From Hyaloperonospora brassicae (taxonomy: Eukaryota > Oomycota > Peronosporomycetes > Peronosporales > Peronosporaceae): a DNA stretch of 64,000 nt. How positions within the stretch are numbered: the stretch's first letter is position 1; every line of letters starts with the position of its first letter. Below the pieces are notes generated by a model. It worked only from the letters and a program-made list of their open reading frames with translations. It ran no database searches and was not told where the DNA came from. The stretch lies in the NCBI GenBank assembly GCA_947650285.1, contig CANTFL010001180.1:62001-126000 (forward strand). The letters run 5' to 3'. A program made the position numbers and the translations under genes. Below are positions 38,555-47,242 of this stretch, piece by piece.

Positions 38555-38923
38555 TTGACGAAAGTTGCTCTAGATACACAATCATTGTGTGTCTCTGCAC
38601 CTGGTGATGACGTTTCGCTCATCACCTTGAAGTTGGAAGCGACAAATGATTTGTCGCTTCGTGCCCTAGTAGACTGTGGGGCGTCGAACAACTTTGTTCG
38701 TCGCCAGTCACTAGAGGGTCGTAGGCTCAAGTTCATTGAGCGCGACATTCCCCTCACGAGGATGACGGTGCGCCTTGCAACAGGCGCATCGATTACCGAT
38801 AAGAAACGTGTAGTAGGAATTCACTACACGTTGGAGGGCGAGCAGTACGATGATGACTTCATCGTACTGGATCTGGATGACAAATTTGATGTCATCCTGG
38901 AATTACATTGGCTCAGAAGCTAG
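38555..38923 (+). pseudogene. Family 1 aspartyl protease
   Basis: The active-site motif reads LRALVDCGASNNFVR (Asp at 38672-38674), i.e. D-C-G-A-S in place of D-S/T-G-A/S. The flap side follows as MTVRLATGASI, then DFIVLDLDDKFDVILELHWLR. The frame ends in TAG at 38921 where related elements continue; the next frame restarts at once with RVSWQHRSVK-type sequence (38933-39532, ~200 residues of hydrophilic linker between protease and RT). It cleaved Gag-Pol in an ancestral intact element. Confidence 0.85.
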
Positions 38924-39572
38924 GAGCTAAGAGTGAGCTGGCAGCATCGATCCGTAAAGATGCCTGTCGCTTGTATATCAGATGGACATCCGATGAACGT
39001 CATGGAGCGTTCACAAGCGTGTGGATGTTCTGCGAGTGAGTGCGATGGCCTCACTTGCGGTTCGGTCGTTAGCACGACTGCACAAGATCACAGTGTAGTT
39101 GATCACTACACGGTGGAGCAAGCTCCCGGCGGCTGTACAGAAGTACAGGCTGCGCCGAAGGTCCACCACTCGAATAAGTCGAGTGGACTGGGACATGGAT
39201 GCATGCCTAGCGGGCAGCATCTTAGAAGAAAGAAACCTGTTGCCCCCAAGGGGCAACATGGAAATCCTAGGTCGACTGGAGATTCGACCGTAGAGGATCG
39301 GTACCTGACTGTGGTTGCACAGCCACAGTCAGAAGACGTCGAGGGAATAAGTCACCACGTACTTGAGGAAGGAATTCCTCAAGAGTCACTTGCTGAGGGA
39401 TCAGGCCATCAGCAACCTGTGGAAGCAAGTTCCCAGGAAGTAACCGAGACATTGAACGTCTTGGTTAATGACGGATCAAGCTTAGGCGCTTATACGCTTG
39501 ATCTGATTGTGCCTCCGAAGTTAACTTCGTAGATAACTCAGTTGCCAACGCTAGAACCGAAACGGTTCTTGC

Positions 39573-42150
39573 GTGATCTGCGTAGTGGCAAAGTCAAGCA
39601 GATCTGCGCTTGTCACGATGGATGAGTATGTGGCCGATATTCGGTCGGCGACAGTATTTGCTGAGAACGAACGGGTTCTCAGCAGCTCATCGATGAACGA
39701 AAGTGTCCTCGATGAGAAGACTCGGATTGAGCGATACACGTCTCAATCCTGGGAGTCACTTCAGGCAAATCCTTTGTATAAGGATTTGATCGAATTCAGG
39801 GATGTGTTCCCTGAATCTGTACCTTGCGAGTTGCCTAAGGACAAAGGCACTCGACACGAGATCGAGCTCAAACCGGGCTCGAAGTACTGTGTCATGAAGC
39901 AGTGGCCACTGCCTCGTGAACAAGTACTAGTGATCGACAAGTTCTTTGCCGATCGCTTAGCAGCGGGCCATGTGAGGGAATCAACATAACCCCTCACAGC
40001 TCTCCGACCTTCTGTGTGCGAAAGGTCACAGGAGGATGGCGGATAGTGCACGCGTTCAACAAAGTGAATGCTGCAACGGTACCGGCTCAGACGCCGATAC
40101 CGAGGAAGGACGTAATCATAGATGGTATGTCAAAGAGTACCATCTTTTCGTCCATGGATCTGATGGATGGATTCTATCAGATTCTCAAGTGGTGCATGGA
40201 ATTCCGTATACAGCAGTGAGCACCCCCAGCGGTATGTTGTGGGCGTGGCTAGTGATGCCACAGGGGCTGATTAATGCCCCTGCTACTTTCAACAGATGTG
40301 TTACAAATCTGTTGAGACCACTGCGAGACTTCGCACCGAGTTACTTTGACGATGTGTTCGTCCATAGCCGGGCTATGGACGGAAAGACGGACGTTGAAGT
40401 TCACAGAACTCACGTTCGTCAGGTTCTTCAACTTATGCGCATGCATAAGCTGTACTCAAACCTCAAGAAGTGTATATTCGCGGCTAGCGAAATACCACTT
40501 CTCGGGTGCATCGTGGGTAAACACGGCGTACGCCCTGATCCCGAAAAGATCAAGGCGATCACCGACTGGCCAGTGCCAGTCGATGTCAAGGGACTAAGGA
40601 AGTTCCTTGGCCTAGCGGCGTACTTGCACAAGTTCTCGCGCAACTACGCCGAGATGACTGTTCATCTTTCTTGCTTGCTCAAGAAAAATATCAAGTGGTC
40701 ATGGAACGCTGAGTGCCAGCGTTTCTTTGAAGGTATCAAGCAAAGCTTGATGCAATCGCCGATCTTGGCGATTGCAGATCAGGACAGACCATTTCATGTG
40801 GTCTGTGACGCCAGCGATTTTGCAATCGGCTGTGCGTTAATGCAGTTCGATGCAGATGGCGCGGAGCGCGTCATCTGTTATCAGTCGCGTCAGCTGCAAG
40901 CAGCTGAGCACAATTACCCAGTGCATGACAAGGAACTCCTTGCCATGAAGTACGCACTGGCTAAGTTCCGGGTATATCTATTGGGAGATAGACCGTTCAT
41001 CGTCTATACGGACCATGCGTCATTACGCACGGCAGTAAACAGCCCACACCTCTCGAAACGAATGGCGAGGTGGCTGTCTTTCTTCGCGGAGTACAACTTC
41101 TCCGTGGAGTATAAACCAGGACGACTAAACGTCGTCGCTGATGCGCTCTCGCGACGGCCCGATTCCGAGCCCGACGCACAAATCAACAGTGAGGATAAGC
41201 CCACTGTTTCGACACTGTCAGTCAGTGTCCCGTCGTCAAGCTTACTTGACGACGCACGAAAGGCATACACGGAAGATAAGGATCTTCTGCGATTAATGGA
41301 TCATCTGGTGCATCCATCCAGTAAATCATTAAAGTATTTACCGGCTTTGTACCGATCCTCACGGGATCGGTACACAACGCGTAATGGATTGCTGTACTAT
41401 ACAGCTGTTGCCGACGACACGCCTCGTGTCGTCGTACCCGCTCATCATGATTTGCGGTTGCGCATCATGTATGAGTGTCACGATGCCCCAACAGGCGGCC
41501 ATCGTGGTAGAGAAAAGACTTACCTCACGGTAAGTCGTGACTTTTACTGGCCACGCCAGTATCAGTTTGTCCGCAAGTACATACGTGCTTGCGAGGTTTG
41601 TCAACGGGTGAAGCCTATTACTTCATACCGTGCGCCATTGCAGCCTCTGCCTGTTCCGACAGAGTTCTGGCAGTCCGTTTCAATGGACTTCGTCTTCGGT
41701 TTTCCTGAAGCCGCTCACAAGAATAATGGTATTCTTGTGTTCGTTGATCGGTTCAGCAAGATGCTGCATCTTGCTGCTGTCCCTGAGTCGATCAAGGCTC
41801 AAGGTTGTGCTCGTGTCTTTCTAGACACGGTCTTTAGACTCCACGGGTTACCCCGTGAACTCGTATCCGGCCGTGACCCTCGGTTCACGGCGGCGTTTTG
41901 GCAAACCGTGTTCCGTTCTCTTGGAACACGATTGACGATGTCCACTTCTGACCATCCCGAAACAGATGGTGAGACGGAACGTGCGAACCGTCTCCTCGAA
42001 GAGATCCTTCGAGGGTATGTCCACTCGTTTCCGAGTTGGAGCGAATTCCTACCAATGGTGGAATTCGCCATCAATAATTCGGTGCATGCTTCCACACAGC
42101 ACACACCGTTTTACGTGAATGGTTTACGCCATCCACGTGTTCCCGCCCTT
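39573..42150 (+). pseudogene. Family 1 reverse transcriptase, RNase H and integrase core
   Basis: Frame 39573-39989 holds the RT N-terminus (RHEIELKPGSKY). RT fingers are in frame 40016-40219 (FCVRKVTGGWRIVHAFNKVN, MDLMDGFYQI). A shift near 40180-40200 leads into the main frame (40036-42411) with VMPQGLINAPATF, the catalytic YFDD at 40342-40353, RNase H (VVCDASDFAIGCALMQ, HDKELLAMKYAL, YTDHASL) and integrase (zinc site HDAPTGGHRGREKTY...CEVCQ; first Asp in SMDFVFG at 41686-41688). The second catalytic site reads SGRDPRF: GGC (Gly) at 41869-41871 where gypsy integrases have Asp. The Glu region ETDGETERANR is intact. A stop at 39987-39989 and two shifts make it non-autonomous. Confidence 0.93.
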
Positions 42151-42155
42151 CTAAA

Positions 42156-42790
42156 GTGCGACTCTTGGATAAGGGGGGAGGGACTCGCTCGAGCAAAAAC
42201 CGTTTTGGCTCTTGCTCATCACGTGTCGACGCTAACGTCGTCACGTACGATGCCGATGTCGATCAGGTCGACATTGACGAAGCACACCACCGCGATAATA
42301 GCGACAACGCTATTATTGACTCGGATGATGATGCTGGTATATTCAGCATCGTCAACGATTATTCCAGAGAGGAAGAAGACAACCTCGCTGAAGAAGAGAA
42401 CAATCTCTTAGCAGTGCGCACGAAGCGCACTGAAATACAAAACAAAGAGTCAGCAGAGAACTTCCTGCTGACTCGAGAAGCGGTAGTCCGTTTCGTTCAG
42501 GACTCCATCGCAAATGCGGTGGACCGCCAGAAACGGAACGCAGACAAGAATGGAAGAGTAAATGTTCTTTCATTGAAAGTTAATGACCTAGTACTACTGT
42601 CTACGGTAAACTTACTCGGAAATGCAGTCACTAGTGTCGGCAGTAGTAAACTACTGCCGAAGTACATTTTGCCATTTCGAGTGTTGCATCGCAAGGGCAA
42701 TGCATACACGATCGAATTGCCACGTAAGATGCGCACGCATCCTACGTTTTACGTGGGGAGGCTCAGGCCGAATTATCAGTACGAGCCTTC
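42156..42790 (+). CDS. Family 1 integrase C-terminal part in the shifted frame
   Basis: From about 42165, at ATAAGGGGGGAGG, the integrase continues in the -1 frame: GGGTRSSKNRFGS, an acidic stretch, AVVRFVQDSIANAVDRQKRN, then the GPF/Y-like module LPFRVLHRKGNAYTIELPRK and TFYVGRLRPN (ends ~42775). After ~42790 this frame becomes hydrophobic only because it is the complement of the opposite-strand coiled coil, so I end the call there. Copy 2 has exactly the same shift (62555 region). It may be an inherited indel or a -1 slippage site on the G6 run. Confidence 0.8.
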
Positions 42791-43445
42791 TTCTTCCGAT
42801 GTAGATAGCCCCACGTTCAAGAACATCCATCAAGTTCTTGCGTTCGCGCTCCAGACGATCTGTCTGGTTGCGCAGATAAGATACCTCGGAACTCAATTGA
42901 GATATCTCCCCGCGAGCTGTCGCCAGCTCGCCGAAAAGGGAGCGGACATCCCGCTCGACCTGAAGCTGCGCTGTGGCATAATCGGCGCGATCCCTCGCCC
43001 GATCAGCCTCGTGATCCTTGCGGTTCTTCCGCACGGTATCAGTCAAAGCGTAGCGTCGGTTGCGCTCGTGCTTCAAGTCATCGCGCAATTCATCGATTGC
43101 GCGATCCATCTCGTAAGGATCGAGATGATGAGCCGAATCATCTGGAGGAGGTCTTTCCTCCTCCACCACATCCTTTGCTGGATGCTCACGGTGGTCAACG
43201 CTTTCTAGTGGAGCGTATCTTGAATCACCGTGACGATTCAGGATCAAGGACGAGCTACCTCGTCTAATGGCGGGGGTATCCACCCTCTTGGAACAGCTGG
43301 GAGCCCCGCTCTCAGCTGTTGATGGATGTTGAAGGTCTCGTCCGACAGTATGACGAGACCCATCCGATGAGTCCTCGGGCCCATCGGTAAACACGCGCTT
43401 CTGGCGCTTGTAGACGGATTGCAAGTTTGCAATCGCGTCACACAT
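42651..43445 (-). CDS. Family 1 opposite-strand ORF A, coiled-coil protein (copy 1)
   Basis: 264 codons from ATG at 43445 (MCDAIANLQSV). The same frame is open further up to the ORF B stop at 43545-43547, so the two could be joined by readthrough. The N-terminal ~105 residues are hydrophilic (RQKRVF, EDSSDGS, VVEEERPPPDD) and lie opposite the chromodomain. Residues ~115-215 are a strong coiled coil (MDRAIDELRDDLKHERNRR, EISQLSSEVSYLRNQ, LERERKNLMDVLE). The last ~45 residues are the complement of the integrase C-terminus and are probably not conserved as protein. The coil implies oligomerisation. Function unknown. Confidence 0.65.
   Translation of the reverse strand: MCDAIANLQSVYKRQKRVFTDGPEDSSDGSRHTVGRDLQHPSTAESGAPSCSKRVDTPAIRRGSSSLILNRHGDSRYAPLESVDHREHPAKDVVEEERPPPDDSAHHLDPYEMDRAIDELRDDLKHERNRRYALTDTVRKNRKDHEADRARDRADYATAQLQVERDVRSLFGELATARGEISQLSSEVSYLRNQTDRLERERKNLMDVLERGAIYIGRRRLVLIIRPEPPHVKRRMRAHLTWQFDRVCIALAMQHSKWQNVLRQ
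43178..43390 (+). CDS. Family 1 chromodomain (one stop)
   Basis: Reads LLDAHGGQRFLVERILNHRD...TSYLV, stop, WRGYPPSWNSWEP, LLMDVEGLVRQYDE. This is the chromodomain pattern (FLVERIL, the Y-L-V-x-W-x-G-Y/F core, and the NSWEP aromatic/acidic box) that targets chromovirus integration to modified histones. It is in frame 2 while upstream integrase is in frame 0. The stop is TAA at about 43265, where copy 2 has CAA (Gln). The region between integrase and this domain (42790-43177) is occupied by the opposite-strand coiled coil. Copy 2 (61328-61543) has the intact version. Confidence 0.85.
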
Positions 43446-43544
43446 CTCAGCCGAGATGTGAACCCTTCCCCAGGGCGAACTTAGGGAATACACGTCCCTA
43501 TGTGCACGCTGCGAGTTGTCAACACAACTTTCACAAGGGTCTCC

Positions 43545-44366
43545 TCATGTGAGGCAAGGAACGTCTGCCTCACTCGACAAACAGTGCAACCGGTACCTAG
43601 CACCGGTTAGCGTTCGCCTTTCGAACCTGAAGCGTGTCGCCTCAAGTTTCTTGAGCCACCCTTCTCGTCCACAATTCTTTACGTTTTGGACGAACGCGTT
43701 CCACGCAGCCATAAGCGAGGCCTTGTCGCGCTTTTGGTTGCCATTGTACCATCGATGTCTAAGAAAGACATCGAGATATAAGTCTTCTTCAGCGCGAAAG
43801 TTCTTCGCGCTGGAACTCAAGCCGTGAAGCTCAGTCGCATCGAATAAGGATATTCGATGGTGTTGTCTTGTCTCGTGAGACAAGCTATTGATGAGCCGTT
43901 CGAGCAAACGCCACGGCTTCGGCTCATCACGCTTCACAGTGGCACCCTTGTCGGTACCACGGTTTCCAGTATGACGATGGCTTGCACCATCGTCAAGTCG
44001 CTCGTGCGAAGGAGCACGAGCTGATCGCGGTGATGAGCAAACATACTCATCATCAGATATGTCATCACTGCCGAACATACTGTGTTTCAACTCACGAGTC
44101 CGTTCGTTCGGCAGTGGCCTTGGCGAACACTGAGGCGTCGCCGGTGATCTAGACGCCTCTGCAGAATTGCATGATTCAGACACGTCTGACTCGCCAGAGT
44201 AGATGACCTCAATGTCGGGGTCATCATACGCATGCGGTGCTGTACCACGTGTACCTGCAGCACCTCTTGCTGCAGGCGAAGAACGAGCAGCAGACGACGA
44301 ATCGTCTGCCGCAGAAGCTGGCACAGGCACAGACTATGTGTGCCTTGAGTCACCCCGCATAGACAT
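43545..44366 (-). pseudogene. Family 1 opposite-strand ORF B (copy 1, nonsense near start)
   Basis: ATG at 44366 (MSMRGDSR), 134 bp inside the 3' LTR. A TAG at 44336-44334 stops it after 10 codons; copy 2 has CAG there. The frame is then open for ~262 codons. It has an Ala/Ser-rich N-terminus and DIEVIYSGESDVSES, which looks like a SUMO-interacting motif (hydrophobic core followed by Ser/Glu/Asp). A hydrophilic middle follows, then a compact C-terminal ~120 residues with KPWRLLERLINSL, ISLFDATELHGL, YLDVFLRHRWYNG and AAWNAFVQNVKNC. No family recognised. It ends ...CLT-TGA-GGAGAC. Confidence 0.7.
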
Positions 44367-44486
44367 GTTAACTATGCGAGGTCAGGTTGAGTTATGAACG
44401 GAACTGACCCAACAAGTGCTCCCTGTCCCAATGGCGCCCAACGGGTGGCCACCATATTTTCGATAGTCCCACGGTGACTATCAGTT

Positions 44487-44499
44487 AAGGGGGGGGTGA
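44487..44499 (+). promoter_or_regulatory. Family 1 polypurine tract
   Basis: AAGGGGGGGGTGA sits immediately 5' of the 3' LTR (TGTAACGG at 44500). The equivalent at the second copy is 60219-60231 (TCACCCCCCTTAA on the plus strand). Confidence 0.85.
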
Positions 44500-44878
44500 T
44501 GTAACGGGGCAGCCCGTTACATGGAATTGTCACATTAAAGAAAGAATATGAAGTTGAATATTCTTTAAACAATATCACCAAAGTCGTGATATTGAAGGGT
44601 CGACCAAAGGGTCTGCTCATTGGTTGATATCGTGATAATATCAACCTACCAATCGCCGCAGGACGCGCGCAATGAGTGGTGACGAGACGTCACCATACAC
44701 TCAGTTATATTAACATAATTAAGTCAGGTTAAACAGAGAGACAGTAGCAAAAAGACCTAATTATATTAATTCAACAGTTTTACTTTCCCCTTATCTACGC
44801 TTCCTCGTTTGCCTCGTGTACGCTTGTCGGGGCACGATACCCTTGCGTTAAGTTCACGCAAGGGTGTGCCCCGTTACA
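44500..44878 (+). repeat. Family 1 3' LTR (379 bp)
   Basis: Same ends as the 5' LTR but with an 11-bp gap near 44535 and scattered substitutions. Visually the 5' LTR (36919) is closer to the solo LTR at 56869 than to this partner, which suggests gene conversion or recombination among copies. Confidence 0.96.
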
Positions 44879-45132
44879 TCGTGCTTCGCATGCTCTACCC
44901 CGCGCAGAATTTAGTTTCAGGTATAGGACTGACTTGCTCATCTGCAACTAGCAGCATTCATTGAAGGACGTACATGAGAAAGCCGTGTCATGCCGTTGTT
45001 TGCTTACTGTGCTTTGCATGCCGCTTATTTGCGTACAGTGCTGTGTCAACCTTTCAATGGTAAGTGTTTAAAAGAGAGGACGAAGCACGAATGTTGATCA
45101 GGACGTTACTAGTGCTGTATTTTCCACGTGTT
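44879..45132. other. Flank between family 1 element and effector gene
   Basis: 254 bp. It begins with the TCGTG target duplication. Read on the minus strand it is the 3' region of the effector gene and then the sequence upstream of the split frame. An ATG on the minus strand at 44891-44889 lies 10 bp from the insertion point. No other feature seen. Confidence 0.5.
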
Positions 45133-46944
45133 TTATGATTCTTCTGCTGCCACTGCTGCTAGTCGGATCGCGAGTTCTTCTCTACCAGCTATTTTCGTTG
45201 TTTTGGACAGCAGACATTCAGACAAACGCCCAATCTCTTTCTTGTGTCTGTTTTCCTTCAGCACGCGAGCCACTTCAGCGTTACCAAACTTCAGCATACT
45301 ATGAGAGTTGTAGTAATACACATATTTCATCCACTGCATGAATTTCAAGCAGAAGAAGAACCACGGAGTATCGCCTCGCCCAACCGCTGGATCGAATGGT
45401 TTCTCCGAAGCAAACGGCATCATATGGTACACCTCCTCAGGACTCAATCCAGACGCCTTCCACAGATCGAAGACAAGTCTTTCTGTTTCAACCACCGGTC
45501 TGGTAAGCATCCATTGCTGCATCGTGTCAGCGCGGGACTTCATACCGTCGAAGTCTCGAATCCGATTGAAAAACACCGCCGCCCCTTTCCGTCGCCCTTT
45601 ATCTGTCAGTAGCATAGCAATAGCGTGTTCCTTCATCTGCTTGGCCAGAGCCTCGTCTTCCAGCAGCAGGACTAGAGCCTTGTCTTTACCAAGCGAAAGC
45701 ATGGATCCGACCCTGAGCAATGTAGCTATAGTTTTGTCCCCCAGCAGTCTTTTTTCAGCCCTTATCTTCTTCAGCTCATCCCTAGGAGACTGCCTTGGAT
45801 CCGTGGCCATAGCGTTTTTCAACTTCATCCGCAGCTTATCCATACCAACGTCTCGAGAGAAAAGGATGGAGCGAGCCATGAACTTGTCAGTATAACCAAT
45901 CAACTCCATAATCCCGTCACGGGCAGTAGTCCACTTCGCCTCGTCTTCGAACTCGCCTTGAAGTCCGCCTTGAAGTTCGCGATCAAGCTCAACGGACATC
46001 AGTTCGAAGACTTCCTGAGGGGTTTTACCCAACTTCAGCCATGTGTCGATCATGGTTGGTCGAAACTCTGGAAATTGTTCAAACAACATTACTTGGAACT
46101 TGTCGGTGCGACCCTTCATGTCAGACGAAAGGGATGTGGACAACCGCAGCACCTCTTCCTTTCCTCTGAACTTTATCAGCACGCCGAACACCTCAGCGTC
46201 GCTGAATCCACCGAACTCGTCACCATACGCAAACCACTCCATGATCTTGAAACGAATGGCAGGCCACGCCGCTCCTGCTTCGGCGAAAGATGTGGGCACG
46301 CCCTCCTTTGCAATCGGCATCATTCGGTAGACTTCGTCAGGTCTAATCCTTAAAGCCAGCCACTGCGGGAACATCGACTTTACGGACGATCTCTCGGCGA
46401 GTGCTTCTCGCAAGGTGAGAGCGCGGTTTTTCATACCAGAGACGCGAAAAAGCCAATTGAGAAATTTCTCCAGCTGTTCTCTTCCAAGTTTTTCCATCAA
46501 GTGGTCAAATACAGCTGCATCGTCGAACGTGCCAAAGCGAGCATGGTACTTGTCAGCTTGCTTGATCCATCGCGTAAGTTTCTTATAGATGGTGCGCTCT
46601 TTCTGCCCCGACAGTATAGTAATTTGCTTGAGAACGTCTGCCGGGTGTTGTTGATGCCAAATCGAACGCACGGCGACAAATGTATCGGATATGAGTGGAA
46701 GTAAACGTTTGCCACCACTTCTCTCATCGTTCATGAGCTTGGTGTCGATCGCGGTCGCTGCAGAGTTGTGCAGCTTCAGGGAGTTCGGTGAGGCGGATGC
46801 ATTTGTCGTAAGACGGGAAGAAACGGCCACCAAGTCGAAAGCAGGACGGCCAGTTTGATTGCTACCAGCAGCAGCGGCTGCCGCAGCGCTTTTCAGCAGC
46901 AGAAAGATGAAGTAGGCCGCGATCAAATTCCTTGAAGCGCGCAT
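45133..46944 (-). CDS. Secreted WY/LWY-repeat effector-like protein (603 aa)
   Basis: I prefer ATG 46944 (MRASRNL) to the upstream in-frame ATG at 47040, because a typical signal peptide follows: basic start, then LIAAYFIFLLL, then a run of Ala, cleavage probably around residue 26-27. Residues 55-58 are SLKL and 73-75 DER, a degenerate version of the RXLR...EER pair used by oomycete host-translocated effectors. The canonical Arg is absent. The rest is helical and repeats a WY/LWY signature four times: IWHQQHPADVL, QWLALRIRPDEVYRMM, TWLKLGKTPQEVFELM and LWKASGLSPEEVYHMM. Such proteins usually act inside plant cells as scaffolds that bind host proteins; the target cannot be read from sequence. 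Intron-free and intact, in otherwise transposon-filled DNA, which is the usual setting of such genes. Ends TAA at 45133-45135. Confidence 0.88.
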   Translation of the reverse strand: MRASRNLIAAYFIFLLLKSAAAAAAAGSNQTGRPAFDLVAVSSRLTTNASASPNSLKLHNSAATAIDTKLMNDERSGGKRLLPLISDTFVAVRSIWHQQHPADVLKQITILSGQKERTIYKKLTRWIKQADKYHARFGTFDDAAVFDHLMEKLGREQLEKFLNWLFRVSGMKNRALTLREALAERSSVKSMFPQWLALRIRPDEVYRMMPIAKEGVPTSFAEAGAAWPAIRFKIMEWFAYGDEFGGFSDAEVFGVLIKFRGKEEVLRLSTSLSSDMKGRTDKFQVMLFEQFPEFRPTMIDTWLKLGKTPQEVFELMSVELDRELQGGLQGEFEDEAKWTTARDGIMELIGYTDKFMARSILFSRDVGMDKLRMKLKNAMATDPRQSPRDELKKIRAEKRLLGDKTIATLLRVGSMLSLGKDKALVLLLEDEALAKQMKEHAIAMLLTDKGRRKGAAVFFNRIRDFDGMKSRADTMQQWMLTRPVVETERLVFDLWKASGLSPEEVYHMMPFASEKPFDPAVGRGDTPWFFFCLKFMQWMKYVYYYNSHSMLKFGNAEVARVLKENRHKKEIGRLSECLLSKTTKIAGREELAIRLAAVAAEES

Positions 46945-47242
46945 ACTGGCTACAGAGCACTTTGCGGAATGAGAGGAGCAAGCTGCAAAACCTCCTTGTC
47001 GGAACGTGTGGACAGCTCCTGCGCGGCCAAATTTTACCATAGGTAGTCCGCTTCCACGTTGTTATCCCACCCACATCTGGTCTCCGTGCTAATCCGAGCC
47101 AGAGAATGAACAACGCGGTGGGCGTTGTGTGAATAAACCGGACCTAGACTCAACGATCCCAGCTACTTTGGCTTCAGTTCGGCTACCAATCGTGCACGTG
47201 CCTATCGACATTGCATGTGTGTAATCAATTACCGCGAGAAAA
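46945..47242. other. Upstream region of the effector gene
   Basis: About 300 bp between the preferred start codon and the inverted-repeat element at 47243, including the alternative in-frame ATG at 47040. A CCACC-like and a CAAT-containing stretch occur, but I can assign no promoter element with confidence. The nearby transposon end makes the available promoter unusually short if the regulatory sequence lies within it. Confidence 0.4.

Larger units (their letters stand above)
36919..44878 (+). mobile_element. Family 1 Ty3/gypsy chromovirus, full-length copy
   Basis: 7960 bp with LTRs at 36919-37308 and 44500-44878 and a perfect 5-bp target duplication TCGTG (36914-36918 and 44879-44883). The order is gag, protease, RT, RNase H, integrase, chromodomain, i.e. 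a chromovirus. Gag, protease and pol are each interrupted by a few stops or frameshifts, so this copy is not autonomous. Between integrase and the 3' LTR lies the opposite-strand ORF B / ORF A module. The two LTRs differ by an 11-bp gap and many substitutions, so the insertion is older than family 2 by that measure. Confidence 0.96.

Noticed and set aside
42790..43208. Hydrophobic C-terminal extension of integrase suggesting membrane segments
   Set aside because: It is the complement of charged coiled-coil codons on the other strand; complements of Glu/Lys/Arg-rich coils read as Leu/Phe/Ile-rich.
46700..46710. RSGGKRLL in the effector read as a GKLR-type motif
   Set aside because: The order is wrong (it follows DER) and the match is loose; SLKL/DER upstream is the better candidate and is itself degenerate.
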